Below the pieces are notes generated by a model. The model ran no database searches, was not told the DNA's origin, and saw only the letters and a list, made by a program, of their open reading frames with translations. Shown here piece after piece: positions 33,336 to 43,038 of a stretch of 64,000 nt of DNA. The position numbers were made by a program, and so were the translations under genes. Source of the DNA: Caballeronia turbans (GTDB lineage Bacteria > Pseudomonadota > Gammaproteobacteria > Burkholderiales > Burkholderiaceae); the NCBI GenBank assembly GCA_001544655.2, contig FCOD02000001.1, positions 310,001 to 374,000 of the forward strand, given 5' to 3'. Numbering within the stretch: the first letter of the stretch is position 1; each line of letters begins with the position of its first letter.

Positions 33336-34610
33336 ATGGAGACGCTGTCTAAGAATCGCACCGATTTGCAGAAGTCGACCCTCGCAATCGTTCTCGCCGG
33401 CGGGCGTGGCACCCGCCTCGGACCGCTCACCGACAAACGCGTGAAACCCGCCGTCCACTTCGGCGGCAAATACCGCATCATCGACTTCGCGCTGTCCAAC
33501 TGTCTCAACTCCGGCATCCGCCGCATCGCCGTGGTCACGCAATACAAGGCCCATTCGCTCATCCGGCATCTCCAGCGCGGCTGGGGTTTCCTGCGCGGCG
33601 AGTTCAACGAGTTCATCGATATCTGGCCGGCGCAGCAACGCGTCGATTCGAGCTGGTATCGCGGCACCGCAGACGCCGTCTATCAGAATCTCGACATCGT
33701 CCGTTCGATCGGGCCGGAATTCGTGATCGTGCTGGCGGGCGACCACATCTACAAGATGGACTACACGCGCATGGTGCTCGACCATGTGGAGAGCGGCGCC
33801 GACTGCACGGTCGGCTGCATCGAGGTGCCGCGCATGGACGCCGTCGCGTTCGGCGTGATGCACGTCGACGAGAACCGCCGCGTCACGGCTTTCCTCGAAA
33901 AACCCGCCGATCCGCCCGCGATGCCCGGCAAGCCGGATATCGCGCTTGCGAGCATGGGCATCTACGTGTTCAGCGCGAAATATCTCTACGACATGCTGCA
34001 GGAGAACATCGAGACATCGAATACGGATCACGACTTCGGCAAGGACATCATTCCGCGGGTCGTGACGACGGGCAAGGCGATCGCGCATCCGTTCGGCATG
34101 TCGTGCGTGACGTCGAGCAGCGATCCGGAAGCGCCCGCCTACTGGCGCGATGTCGGCACCGTCGACGCGTACTGGTCCGCGAACCTCGACCTCGCGTCGA
34201 CGATTCCGGAACTCGATTTGTATGACCGCAAGTGGCCGATCTGGACGAATCAGGAACAGCTGCCGCCCGGCAAGTTCGTGCGCGACCTCAACGGCCAGCA
34301 AGGCGCGATCACCAATCTCCTCGTGTGCGGCGGCTGTGTGATCTCCGGCTCGCAAGTGTCGAAGTCGGTGTTTTCGTCGGCGGTGCGGGTGCACTCGTTC
34401 TGTAACATCAATGAGGCAGTGTTGTTGCCTCAGGTGACCGTCGGGCCGAGTTGCAGGTTGCAGCGCGTCGTGATCGATCGCGGCTGCACGGTGCCGGAGG
34501 GTCTCGTGGTCGGCGAGGACCCGGACGACGACGCCGCGCGCTTTTTCCGGACGGAATCGGGCGTCACGCTCATCACGCGCGATGCGCTGGCGCGGCTCGC
34601 GCAAGGTTAG
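33336..34610 (+). CDS. glgC: Glucose-1-phosphate adenylyltransferase
   Basis: A 424-residue ADP-glucose pyrophosphorylase, the committed step of glycogen synthesis: ATP plus glucose 1-phosphate gives ADP-glucose. The nucleotide loop AGGRGTRL starts at residue 21 and the activator/substrate block [14 protein letters not shown] follows at 38-51. The [10 protein letters not shown] motif, FLEKP and the C-terminal left-handed beta-helix are present. ATG 33336 follows AGGAGG by 5 nt; the frame is open upstream but without a site. It is 54 bp before glgA, and the two form an operon. Confidence 0.95.
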   Translation: METLSKNRTDLQKSTLAIVLAGGRGTRLGPLTDKRVKPAVHFGGKYRIIDFALSNCLNSGIRRIAVVTQYKAHSLIRHLQRGWGFLRGEFNEFIDIWPAQQRVDSSWYRGTADAVYQNLDIVRSIGPEFVIVLAGDHIYKMDYTRMVLDHVESGADCTVGCIEVPRMDAVAFGVMHVDENRRVTAFLEKPADPPAMPGKPDIALASMGIYVFSAKYLYDMLQENIETSNTDHDFGKDIIPRVVTTGKAIAHPFGMSCVTSSSDPEAPAYWRDVGTVDAYWSANLDLASTIPELDLYDRKWPIWTNQEQLPPGKFVRDLNGQQGAITNLLVCGGCVISGSQVSKSVFSSAVRVHSFCNINEAVLLPQVTVGPSCRLQRVVIDRGCTVPEGLVVGEDPDDDAARFFRTESGVTLITRDALARLAQG

Positions 34611-34664
34611 ACGCCGGCGCGCCGGATCAACACGACAACACGAATCCATCCGACAGGAGCGCCG

Positions 34665-36128
34665 ATGACCGTATGCGTGCTGCATGCCGCAGCAGAAATG
34701 TTTCCGCTGTTGAAAACCGGCGGCCTCGCCGACGTCGTCGGCGCGCTGCCGCCCGCGCAGTCGCAACTGGGCACGCATGCGCGGGTCGTGCTGCCGGGCT
34801 TTCCCGCCGTGCTCGCAGGCCTCGACGATCTTCAGCCCGTCGCCGATCTGGGCGCCGCGTTCGGCGCGGGCAACGTGCGGCTCGAGCGCGGCGTGCTTCA
34901 GCCGCATGGCGTGGTGGTCTACGTCGTGCGCGCGGATCAGTTCTACGACCGCCCGGGCAATCCGTATCTCGATGCCGCGCATCGCTCCTATGCCGACAAC
35001 GACCGCCGCTTCGCGCTGCTCGGCTGGACGGCGGCGCGCATCGCGACGGGCGCCGATCCGGCGTGGAAGCCGCATATCGTCCACGCGCACGACTGGCACG
35101 CGGGGCTCGCCCCCGCGTATCTGCGCGCATTCGAGCGCGGCGGCGCGGCCAGGGTCGCGAGCGTGATGACCGTGCACAACCTCGCGTATCAGGGCACCTT
35201 CCCGGCGTCCGGGTTCGGGGCGCTGCAATTGCCCGGCGACTTTTATGCGGTGGACGGCGTGGAGTTCTACGGCCACGTCTCGTTCCTGAAGGCGGGTCTT
35301 TATTACGCCGACCGCATCACGACGGTCAGCCCGACCTATGCGCGCGAAATTCAGACGCAGGCGCACGGCGCCGGGCTGCACGGCTTGCTGCAGACCCGCA
35401 CGCACGACATCGCCGGCATCCTGAACGGCGTCGATTATTCGATCTGGAGCCCGTCGGTCGATGAGTCCATCGCGTCGAAGTACACCGCGTCGAAGCCTTC
35501 GGCCAAATCGAAGTGCAAGGCAGCGCTGCAGGAGCGCATGGGACTCGCGCGCGACGACGACGCCCTGCTCTTCGGCGTCGTCAGCCGGCTGACCGAGCAG
35601 AAAGGGCTGGATCTGCTGCTTTCGGCCGTGCCGGACATCGTGCAGCGCGGCGGTCAGCTCGCCGTGCTCGGCACCGGCGATCCGGCGCTCGAAACCGGCA
35701 TGAAGAACGCGGCGGCGGCGCATCCCGGCGCGGTCGCGATCGAGCTCGGTTTCGACGAGACGCTGTCGCATTCGATCATCGCCGGCAGCGACGTGGTGAT
35801 GGTGCCGTCGCGCTTCGAGCCGTGCGGCCTCACGCAGCTCTACGCGCTCGCGTACGGCTCACTGCCGCTCGTGCACCGCGTGGGCGGGCTCGCCGATACG
35901 GTCGTCGACAGTTCGCTCGAAAATCTCGCCGACGACCTCGCGACCGGCTTCGTGTTCGATACCTTCGATCGCGCGGGCATCGTCGGCGCGATCCGGCGCG
36001 CGTTCGCATTGAAGGCGCGCCGCACGGACTGGAAGGCCGTCGTCAAGCGCGCGATGGGCCAGAACTTCAGCTGGGAGGCGGCGGCCCTCGCCTATGCGGA
36101 GGTGTATCAGGGATTGGTGAACGGCTGA
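34665..36128 (+). CDS. glgA: Glycogen synthase
   Basis: A 487-residue GT-B glycosyltransferase (family GT5) that adds glucose from ADP-glucose to glycogen. The ADP-glucose-binding KTGGL is at residues 17-21, HAHDWHAG follows in the N-terminal domain, and the C-terminal domain has RLTEQKGLDLLL and PSRFEPCGLTQLYALAYG. AGGAGCG precedes ATG 34665. It is co-transcribed with glgC. No branching enzyme (glgB) or phosphorylase is in this window. Confidence 0.95.
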   Translation: MTVCVLHAAAEMFPLLKTGGLADVVGALPPAQSQLGTHARVVLPGFPAVLAGLDDLQPVADLGAAFGAGNVRLERGVLQPHGVVVYVVRADQFYDRPGNPYLDAAHRSYADNDRRFALLGWTAARIATGADPAWKPHIVHAHDWHAGLAPAYLRAFERGGAARVASVMTVHNLAYQGTFPASGFGALQLPGDFYAVDGVEFYGHVSFLKAGLYYADRITTVSPTYAREIQTQAHGAGLHGLLQTRTHDIAGILNGVDYSIWSPSVDESIASKYTASKPSAKSKCKAALQERMGLARDDDALLFGVVSRLTEQKGLDLLLSAVPDIVQRGGQLAVLGTGDPALETGMKNAAAAHPGAVAIELGFDETLSHSIIAGSDVVMVPSRFEPCGLTQLYALAYGSLPLVHRVGGLADTVVDSSLENLADDLATGFVFDTFDRAGIVGAIRRAFALKARRTDWKAVVKRAMGQNFSWEAAALAYAEVYQGLVNG

Positions 36129-36187
36129 AGCGTCGCAGTCCTTGGGCGCACGTCTTGCTCCTCACGAAGGACCGTCCATCACTGAAA

Positions 36188-36994
36188 ATGCACATGCACA
36201 AACCCCTCGCAGGCCAGATTGCGCTCGTGACCGGCGCGAGCTCGGGCATCGGCGCGGGCGTCGCCACGGCGCTCGCCGATGCGGGCGCGCACGTCGCCAT
36301 CAACTATCACTCCCACGCGGAACCCGCTGAAGAACTCGCCGCCGCAATCACGGCAAAAGGCGGCGAAGCGTTCGCCGTCGGCGCGGACGTGTCCGACGAA
36401 TCCCAGATCGACGCGATGTTCGAGGCCGTCGTGAAGCGCTTCGGCACCGTCGATATCGTCGTGGCGAATTCCGGGCTGCAGAAGGACGCGAAGTTCTCCG
36501 TGCTCACGCTCGCCGACTGGAACACGGTGATTCAGACGAATCTCACCGGCCAGTTCCTCACCGCGCAGCGCGCCGTGCGCACGTTCGAGCGGCGCGGCAT
36601 GCGCGACGTATCGAAGGCGCTCGGCAAGATCATCTGCATGAGTTCCGTTCACGAGGTCATTCCGTGGGCGGGACATGTGAACTACGCTGCGTCCAAAGGC
36701 GGCATCCAGATGATGATGAAAACGATCGCGCAGGAAGTCGCGCCGCAACGCATCCGCGTGAACGGCATCGCGCCGGGCGCAATACGCACGCCGATCAACC
36801 AGGACGCGTGGGATACACCCGAGAAACTCGACAAGCTCCTGACGCTGATTCCGTACGGACGCGTCGGCGACGTGGAGGATATCGGCCGCGCGGCGGTCTG
36901 GCTCGCGTCCGACGACAGCGATTATGTCGTCGGCACGACGCTTTTCGTCGACGGCGGCATGACGCTTTATCCGGGATTCGCGGATAACGGCTGA
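36188..36994 (+). CDS. SDR oxidoreductase, glucose 1-dehydrogenase-like
   Basis: A 268-residue classical short-chain dehydrogenase with TGASSGIG at 15-22, catalytic Ser152/153 and the Y166-x3-K170 pair (YAASK). The GTTLFVDGGMTLYPGF end is typical of the glucose 1-dehydrogenase group. ATG 36188 and an in-frame ATG 36194 are both possible; neither has a good site. It lies 59 bp after glgA. Oxidation of a sugar to a lactone is plausible, but SDR substrates cannot be read from sequence. Confidence 0.8.
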   Translation: MHMHKPLAGQIALVTGASSGIGAGVATALADAGAHVAINYHSHAEPAEELAAAITAKGGEAFAVGADVSDESQIDAMFEAVVKRFGTVDIVVANSGLQKDAKFSVLTLADWNTVIQTNLTGQFLTAQRAVRTFERRGMRDVSKALGKIICMSSVHEVIPWAGHVNYAASKGGIQMMMKTIAQEVAPQRIRVNGIAPGAIRTPINQDAWDTPEKLDKLLTLIPYGRVGDVEDIGRAAVWLASDDSDYVVGTTLFVDGGMTLYPGFADNG

Positions 36995-37023
36995 TATCGC
37001 ATCGACGCAAAAACGGGAGCGGA

Positions 37024-38460
37024 ATGAAGGACATCAAGGTGGACGTCGCCGTGATCGGCGCGGGCACGGCGGGCATGGCCGCGTTGCGCGCGGCGCGGCT
37101 CGCGGGCGTGAACGCGGTGCTGATCGAAAGCGGCGAGCTGGGCACGACCTGCGCGCGCGTCGGCTGCATGCCGTCGAAGCTGCTGCTCGCGGCGGCCAAT
37201 GGTTTGCACGATGCCCATTCGCTGGCCGCCCGCGGCATCGAAGGCACGCACGCGCTCGAACCGGACTACGCGCACGTGCTCGACTACGTGCGGCGCGAGC
37301 GCGATGACTTCGTCAAGAGCGTGCTCGAGGAAGTCGACGCGCTGCCCGACGGCATCCTGCTGCGCGGCGGGGCCCGCTTCGAAGCGCCGACACGGCTCGT
37401 CGTCGGCGACCGCGTACGCGTCGAAGCAAAAAGCATCGTCATCGCGACGGGCGCGGCGCCGAGCGTGCCCGACGAGTTGAAGGTGTTCGGAGACAGGCTC
37501 ATCACGAGCGACGATCTCTTCGAGCTGCGTACGCTGCCGAAACGCATCGCGGTGTTCGGCGCGGGACCGATCGCGCTGGAACTGGGACAGGCGCTCGCCC
37601 GCCTCGATGTCGACATCTTCATGTTCGGCAAGGGCGGCGGCGTCGCGGCGCTCACCGACAAGCCCGTGCGCGATGCGCTCGCCGCCGCGCTCGCCGACGA
37701 GTTCTATTTCGATCCCGACGCGAAGCTCGACAAGATGTCGCTCGAAGACGGCGTGCCGACGCTGCGCTTCACGTCGCCCGACGGAGAGGAACATGTCGAG
37801 CGCGTCGATCTGGTGCTCGCCGCGACGGGCCGTAAGCCGAATCTCAAGCCGCTCGCGCTCGAAAACGCGGGCATCGAACTGAATGACAAAGGCGTGCCGC
37901 TATTCGACGAAACCACGATGCGATGCGGCACGAGCTCCATCTTCATCGCGGGAGATTGCGACGGCGTGCGCCCCTGGCTCCACGACGCCGCCGACGAAGG
38001 CAAGCTCGCCGGAGACAACGCCGCGCGCTATCCCGACGTGCAGGCGATCAAGCGCAAGGTGCCCTTCTCGATCGTGTTCAGCGAGCCGCAGGTCGCGATC
38101 GTCGGGGCATCTTATGAGGCGCTCGACAGGCAGATGACGGTGACGGGCGAGGCATCGTTCGAGAGCCAGGGCAGAAGCCGCGTGATGCGGCAGAATCGCG
38201 GCCTTCTTCACGTCTACGCCGATGCGAAGACCGGCAAGCTGCGCGGCGCGCAAGGCTGTGGACCGGCGATGGAGCATCTGGGGCATCTTCTCGCCTGGGC
38301 ACTGCAACTGGAACTGACGCTGGATGAGGCACTCACGCTGCCGTTCTATCACCCGGTGGTAGAAGAAGGCCTGCGCAGCGCGCTGAAAGATGCCAACCGA
38401 AAATGCCATGAAGAGCGTTCGGAGACGCCGCCCGCGCTACCGGGCGCGGCGGGTTGCTGA
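37024..38460 (+). CDS. Dihydrolipoyl dehydrogenase-type flavoprotein
   Basis: A 478-residue class I pyridine nucleotide-disulfide oxidoreductase. The redox-active disulfide is C43-x4-C48 in TTCARVGCMPSK, FAD motif GAGTAG is at 12-17, and the NAD motif GAGPIALELG is central. The catalytic His-Glu of the dimer interface reads FYHPVVEEG near residue 450, a variant of the usual HPT-SE form. A short polar tail follows. It starts 29 bp after the SDR with GGGAGCGG. No 2-oxoacid dehydrogenase genes are adjacent, so its partner is unknown. Confidence 0.85.
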   Translation: MKDIKVDVAVIGAGTAGMAALRAARLAGVNAVLIESGELGTTCARVGCMPSKLLLAAANGLHDAHSLAARGIEGTHALEPDYAHVLDYVRRERDDFVKSVLEEVDALPDGILLRGGARFEAPTRLVVGDRVRVEAKSIVIATGAAPSVPDELKVFGDRLITSDDLFELRTLPKRIAVFGAGPIALELGQALARLDVDIFMFGKGGGVAALTDKPVRDALAAALADEFYFDPDAKLDKMSLEDGVPTLRFTSPDGEEHVERVDLVLAATGRKPNLKPLALENAGIELNDKGVPLFDETTMRCGTSSIFIAGDCDGVRPWLHDAADEGKLAGDNAARYPDVQAIKRKVPFSIVFSEPQVAIVGASYEALDRQMTVTGEASFESQGRSRVMRQNRGLLHVYADAKTGKLRGAQGCGPAMEHLGHLLAWALQLELTLDEALTLPFYHPVVEEGLRSALKDANRKCHEERSETPPALPGAAGC

Positions 38461-38481
38461 TCATCCGCGAGTAGCAGCACA

Positions 38482-38520
38482 AAAAATAAAACGCCGGCTG
38501 CTTGCAGCCGGCGTTTCGTC
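38482..38520. terminator. Bidirectional intrinsic terminator
   Basis: AAACGCCGGCTGC (38489-38501) pairs perfectly with its complement at 38504-38516 across TT. A-rich sequence before and T's after allow termination of both the dihydrolipoyl dehydrogenase transcript and the convergent membrane protein gene. Confidence 0.9.
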
Positions 38521-38550
38521 TTCCGAATCAGGCGTGAGAACCGTTACCGT

Positions 38551-38907
38551 TCAGCTCCCGCTCAGACCGTATTGCAGCGCAAGGTCGAAGCCCAGCACCA
38601 CCAGCGAGCAGAACAGACCCAGCGACAGATTCGCCAGCCGGTGGCCGACGTCCTTGTGCCTCGTCAGAACAGCGCCCGCGAGGAACGCGATTTCCACGAT
38701 AACCTGCATGCAGAACACGGCGATCATCAACGCGAACTCGTAACCCATCGAGCTGAAGTTCATGAAGTTGAAGCCGTTCACCGCCACCCAAGACCCCACT
38801 CGCCAAGCTTCGTATGCCAATAGCAGCAACGGGAAGAAATAGCTGGCTACATAAGTCGGCACCGTGGCGTGCCGCAATTCCATATTTAAGTGACGTGTTA
38901 CTTGCAT
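38551..38907 (-). CDS. Small integral membrane protein of unknown function
   Basis: A 118-residue protein with about three hydrophobic segments (PTYVASYFFPLLLLAYEAW, ALMIAVFCMQVIVEIAFLAG, LANLSLGLFCSLVVLGFDLA). GAGGAG precedes ATG 38907, giving MQVTRHLNMELRH; the frame is open upstream without a site. It is monocistronic with a terminator behind. I do not recognise the family. Confidence 0.7.
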   Translation of the reverse strand: MQVTRHLNMELRHATVPTYVASYFFPLLLLAYEAWRVGSWVAVNGFNFMNFSSMGYEFALMIAVFCMQVIVEIAFLAGAVLTRHKDVGHRLANLSLGLFCSLVVLGFDLALQYGLSGS

Positions 38908-39122
38908 CGCGTACTCCTCATCTGATTGCCCGAAAACGACGGGCGTTCTACCTGCACCGTGGCGCAACCGGAGCGTTCAAACCGAACGGCAGACGGGCGT
39001 CGTGCTTTCAGAATAGGACAATTTTCGGGAAAGCGAATCATCGTATTCCCGATGATCGCACCCAGTAAGGCGCTACGCGACGCATTGTGCAGTGCAACTG
39101 AACAACGCAGTTATATAGCCTG

Positions 39123-39154
39123 CGAATTCGGCACGTGCGTGCGTGCCGAATTCG
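39123..39154. repeat. Perfect 13-bp inverted repeat after mmsB
   Basis: CGAATTCGGCACG (39123-39135) pairs with its exact complement at 39142-39154, leaving a 6-nt loop. It begins 17 bp beyond the mmsB stop on the minus strand. There is no T-run, so it may be a Rho-dependent or stability hairpin, or a protein-binding dyad, rather than a standard terminator. Confidence 0.6.
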
Positions 39155-39170
39155 TACTTGGTTGAATTCC

Positions 39171-40067
39171 TTACTGGCCGCTTTGTTGCTTGGCGTATAG
39201 CTTGATGATGCCCGAAAAATCGAGTCCGCCTAATCCCTGCTGGCTCATAGACTGATACAACTGTTGTGCCAGGGCGCCCATGAATACCGGCTGCCTTGCA
39301 GCGCGCGCCGCATCGACGGCAAGCCCGAGGTCCTTCAACATCAGATCCGCGCCGAAGCCGCCCGAATACCCGCGCGACGCGGGCGCCGTTTCGACGATGC
39401 CCGGATAGGGATTACACGTATCCGAACTCCAGCAACGTCCGGTCGATGTGTTGACGATGCTCGCGAGTTTCGTCGGATCGATTCCGAGCGTTTCGCCGAG
39501 CTTCATCGCCTCCGCGACGCCGATCATGGAAATCCCGAGCAGCAGGTTGTTGCAGATCTTCGCGATCTGGCCGGTGCCAGTTTCGCCGCAACGCACCATG
39601 TTTTTGCCCATGCCGGAAAGGACGGGACGAAGCGTTTCGAAGAGGGCCTCGTCGGCGCCGACCATGAATGTCAGCGTCCCCGCCTGTGCCCCGACGACGC
39701 CCCCGGAAACGGGCGCATCCGCGAACGGATTGCCCTGCTTCGCCGCCGCTTCACCGATGAGTCTGGCGGTGGCCGGATCGATCGTGCTGCTGTCGACGAG
39801 CGGCACGCCCCTCGCGACACCGGCAAGCACGCCGTCGCCGCTCAAGTACACCGCCTTCACATGCTGCGCTGCGGGAAGCATCGTGATGACGACTTCCGCG
39901 CCCTCGGCCGCCGCGCGCGGCGATGCGGCCAGCGTTGCGCCCACCGCCTTCGCCGCGTCCAGCGCCGCGGGCACGAGATCGAACGCCGTCACCGCGTGCC
40001 CGGCTTTCAGAAGATTGGCGGCCATCGGGCCACCCATGTGCCCCAGGCCGATAAAACCTGTCTTCAT
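39171..40067 (-). CDS. mmsB: 3-hydroxyisobutyrate dehydrogenase
   Basis: A 298-residue NAD-dependent beta-hydroxyacid dehydrogenase that oxidises 3-hydroxyisobutyrate to methylmalonate semialdehyde in valine breakdown. The Rossmann opening GFIGLGHMGGPMAANL, the substrate motif DAPVSGGVVGAQAGTL and the catalytic-Lys block GTGQIAKICNNLLL are present. AAAGGAG precedes ATG 40067. It follows mmsA by 12 bp, the standard mmsAB arrangement. Confidence 0.95.
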   Translation of the reverse strand: MKTGFIGLGHMGGPMAANLLKAGHAVTAFDLVPAALDAAKAVGATLAASPRAAAEGAEVVITMLPAAQHVKAVYLSGDGVLAGVARGVPLVDSSTIDPATARLIGEAAAKQGNPFADAPVSGGVVGAQAGTLTFMVGADEALFETLRPVLSGMGKNMVRCGETGTGQIAKICNNLLLGISMIGVAEAMKLGETLGIDPTKLASIVNTSTGRCWSSDTCNPYPGIVETAPASRGYSGGFGADLMLKDLGLAVDAARAARQPVFMGALAQQLYQSMSQQGLGGLDFSGIIKLYAKQQSGQ

Positions 40068-40079
40068 CGCCGTCTCCTT

Positions 40080-41612
40080 TTATCGCAGCGAGATGGTCGT
40101 GTTGACGCCGTCGTTCACCGTGGCGTCGTCGAACCAGCGCGCGGTGACGGTCTTCGTCTGCGTGTAGAACTGCACGACCTGCTTGCCGTACGGACCGAGA
40201 TCGCCCAGCTTCGAGCCGCGCGAGCCGGTGAAGCTGAACGCCGGGACCGGCACCGGAATCGGAATATTGATGCCCACCTGGCCGATGTCGATCTCGCTCT
40301 GAAACTTGCGTGCCGCAGCGCCGCTCTGCGTGAAGAGCCCGACGCCGTTGCCCATCGGATTGCGATTGACGAGCGCGATCGCGTCATCGAGCGTGTCGGC
40401 CTCGACCACGCACAGCACCGGGCCGAAGATCTCGGTCTTGTAGATCGACATGCCGGTATCGACGTTCGTGAAAATCGTCGGCCCGATGAAGTTGCCGTTC
40501 TCGTAGCCCTTCACGTCGATGCCGCGGCCATCGAGCGCGAGCGTCGCACCCTCCTCGACGCCCTTGCCGATCAGCCCGAGAACGCGCTCCTTCGCCGCCT
40601 TCGAGACGACCGGGCCGACGTCCGTGTTCGGTTCGATGCCCGCATTGACCTTGAGCGTCTTCGCGCGTTCGACGAGCTCCGGCACCCAGTCCTTCGACGC
40701 TCCGACGAACACCGCCACCGACGTCGCCATGCAGCGCTGCCCCGCCGCGCCGAAACCCGCGCCAGCGAGCGCGTTGAGCGTCTGCTCCTTGTTCGCGTCG
40801 GGCAGCACGACGGCGTGATTCTTCGCGCCCATCATCGACTGGACGCGCTTGCCGTGCTGACTCGCGAGGTTATACACATGCGTGCCCACGGCCGTCGAAC
40901 CGACGAACGAGATCGCCTTGATGTCGGGATGCGTGCAGATCGCATCCACGACTTCCTTGCCGCCATGCACGACGTTGAGCACGCCCGGCGGCACGCCGGC
41001 TTCGATCGCGAGCTCGACGAGCTCCATCGTCGAAAGCGGATCCTGTTCCGACGGCTTCAGCACGAAGGTGTTGCCGCAGACGATCGCCATCGGGAACATC
41101 CACAGGGGGATCATCGCGGGGAAGTTGAAGGGCGTAATGCCCGCGCAGACGCCGATCGGCTGGCGCAGCGTATATGTATCGACGCCGCCCGCGACGTTCT
41201 CGGAGAATTCGCCTTGCTGCAAAGTGCTGATCGAGCACGCATGTTCGACGACTTCGAGGCCGCGGAAGATGTCGCCCTCGGCATCGGCCAGCGTCTTGCC
41301 CTGCTCGGCCGTAAGCGTCTGCGCAATGCGCTTCTGGTTCTGACGCACGAGATCCTGAAACTTCAGCATGAGACGCATGCGCACGCCGAGCGGCGTCGTA
41401 CGCCAGGTCTGAAACGCCTTCTGCGCGGCGGCTACGGCGGCATTCACTTCGTCCATCGTCGCGAAGGGCACGCGGCCCACCACGTCCTGCGTCGCGGGAT
41501 TGACGATGTCCCGCCATTCCGTCGTCTTCGAATCGACGAACTGGCCGTCGATCAGCAGCTTGGCCGTACGGACGGACGCCTTCTGCGCCGGATGTTCAGC
41601 AGCGATATTCAC
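40080..41612 (-). CDS. mmsA: Methylmalonate-semialdehyde dehydrogenase (CoA-acylating)
   Basis: A 510-residue aldehyde dehydrogenase that converts methylmalonate semialdehyde plus CoA and NAD to propionyl-CoA and CO2. Catalytic Cys294 is in GAAGQRCMATS. As in this subfamily, the general-base Glu is replaced (MGAKNHAVVLPD). PFNFPAMIPLWMFP is the family block. It begins with GTG 41612 after AAGGAG. It is divergent from a LysR-type gene, the likely valine-responsive regulator. Confidence 0.95.
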   Translation of the reverse strand: MNIAAEHPAQKASVRTAKLLIDGQFVDSKTTEWRDIVNPATQDVVGRVPFATMDEVNAAVAAAQKAFQTWRTTPLGVRMRLMLKFQDLVRQNQKRIAQTLTAEQGKTLADAEGDIFRGLEVVEHACSISTLQQGEFSENVAGGVDTYTLRQPIGVCAGITPFNFPAMIPLWMFPMAIVCGNTFVLKPSEQDPLSTMELVELAIEAGVPPGVLNVVHGGKEVVDAICTHPDIKAISFVGSTAVGTHVYNLASQHGKRVQSMMGAKNHAVVLPDANKEQTLNALAGAGFGAAGQRCMATSVAVFVGASKDWVPELVERAKTLKVNAGIEPNTDVGPVVSKAAKERVLGLIGKGVEEGATLALDGRGIDVKGYENGNFIGPTIFTNVDTGMSIYKTEIFGPVLCVVEADTLDDAIALVNRNPMGNGVGLFTQSGAAARKFQSEIDIGQVGINIPIPVPVPAFSFTGSRGSKLGDLGPYGKQVVQFYTQTKTVTARWFDDATVNDGVNTTISLR

Positions 41613-41769
41613 GAGTCACTCCTTGTCTGGAAAGTTGCAAACGCGGGTTGGGATGACGGACGAAGACGCGGGGACGGGACGCCGTTGCGGCGCCGAGGGG
41701 ATAGGCATGTCGTCTCCGTTTATGAGAAATCGGCCTGCACTGCTGCACGCTCGTTTCCTTGAGTATAGT

Positions 41770-41820
41770 TATGCAAAAGTCCATCATGGCACCATAAAAA
41801 CACCCGATCGATATGCAAAA
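41770..41820. promoter_or_regulatory. mmsA / lysR divergent control region
   Basis: A short dyad ATGG-CA-CCAT (41786-41795) lies between two direct copies of TATGCAAAA (41770-41778 and 41812-41820). On the minus strand TATACT (41768-41763) could be the mmsA -10, with the dyad near its -35, as in LysR-activated promoters that lack a good -35. Confidence 0.4.
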
Positions 41821-42787
41821 AGACGCCATGCAAACCGCCAAGTTCGACCTCTCCCGGCTCAACTGGGACGATCTGCGCTTCTTCCTCGAAGTTGCCCGCA
41901 CGCAGCGCGCGAGCGGCGCGGCAAAGCGCCTGGGCGTCGATTACACGACGGTCGCGCGGCGCGTGCGTGCGCTCGAAGACGCGCTCGGCACGCTCCTGTT
42001 CGACAAGTCGCGTAGCGGCGGATTCATTCTGACGGCCGAGGGCCAGCGGCTGCTCGGCTTCGTCGACTCGATCGAGACGACGGTGCAGTCCGCCACCGAG
42101 CAGATCGCCAATACGGGTCACGCGCTGTCGGGGCATGTGCGCGTCGGCTCGACCGAAGGTTTCGGCTGCTTTTTTCTCGCGCCGCAGCTCGCGCGCTTTC
42201 AGGACGCGCATCCGAACATTTCCATCGATCTCTTGCCGGTGCCGCATTTCGTGAGCCTCTCCAAGCGCGAAGCGGATATCGCCGTGACGCTCGAACGGCC
42301 CGAGCAGGGCCAGTACGTCTATACGAAGCTCTGCGAATACCGCCTCAAGCTATACGCGACCGCCGAGTATCTGGACGCGCACGAGCCGATCCGCACGAGC
42401 GACGATCTGCGTCATCATCGCTTCGCGAGTTATATCGACGATCTCGCGTTCAGCTACGAACTGCTGTATCTCGAGCGCGCGGTGCCGGGCGCGGTGTCGC
42501 GCTGGCGCAGCACGAGCGCGATCGCCCAATATTTCGCCGCGCTGCAGGGCCGCGCGCTCGCGATCCTGCCGTGCTTCATGACCTCGCCCGATCCGCGCTT
42601 CGTCCCGGTGCTGCCGGACGACATCGTCGTGACGCGCGCCTTCTATCTGTCCTGCCGCGAAGACCTGCGCAAGCTCAAGCGCATCACGGCCGTCTGGGAT
42701 TACCTGCGCGCGGCGGCCGAGGCAAATCGCGCATTCCTGATGGGCGACGGCACGCAGATGGCTTGGGTGGACGTCAAGTCATCCTGA
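41813..42787 (+). CDS. LysR family transcriptional regulator
   Basis: A 324-residue regulator with a winged helix-turn-helix (about residues 18-75, RFFLEVARTQRASGAAKRLGV) and a LysR effector domain. ATG 41813 or the in-frame ATG 41828 could be the start; neither has a strong site. It is divergent from mmsA-mmsB and is their probable activator. The VDYTTVARRVRALEDALG helix is typical of the branch of LysR proteins found beside aldehyde dehydrogenases. Confidence 0.9.
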   Translation: MQKDAMQTAKFDLSRLNWDDLRFFLEVARTQRASGAAKRLGVDYTTVARRVRALEDALGTLLFDKSRSGGFILTAEGQRLLGFVDSIETTVQSATEQIANTGHALSGHVRVGSTEGFGCFFLAPQLARFQDAHPNISIDLLPVPHFVSLSKREADIAVTLERPEQGQYVYTKLCEYRLKLYATAEYLDAHEPIRTSDDLRHHRFASYIDDLAFSYELLYLERAVPGAVSRWRSTSAIAQYFAALQGRALAILPCFMTSPDPRFVPVLPDDIVVTRAFYLSCREDLRKLKRITAVWDYLRAAAEANRAFLMGDGTQMAWVDVKSS

Positions 42788-43038
42788 TCAAACACGCTTT
42801 TTGACGGCCATACGGATCAAACGTGGTAAGCGCCGACGCCCTCCGAACATCACAAAATTTGGCAAAAGGAATTCGTGTAATTTTGATTCGATATCCTGTT
42901 GAAACGTCACCTGGGGCACAGGGTCGGGCATAATCGCCGCCGGTCTTTTCGTTTTGCCGTGGAGAGCGCGGCGCACTCCATCCCCGTGATTTTTCTTAGT
43001 CTTTCTCCCGCCGGCCGTACGGGCCGCCTCGCGCGCTG

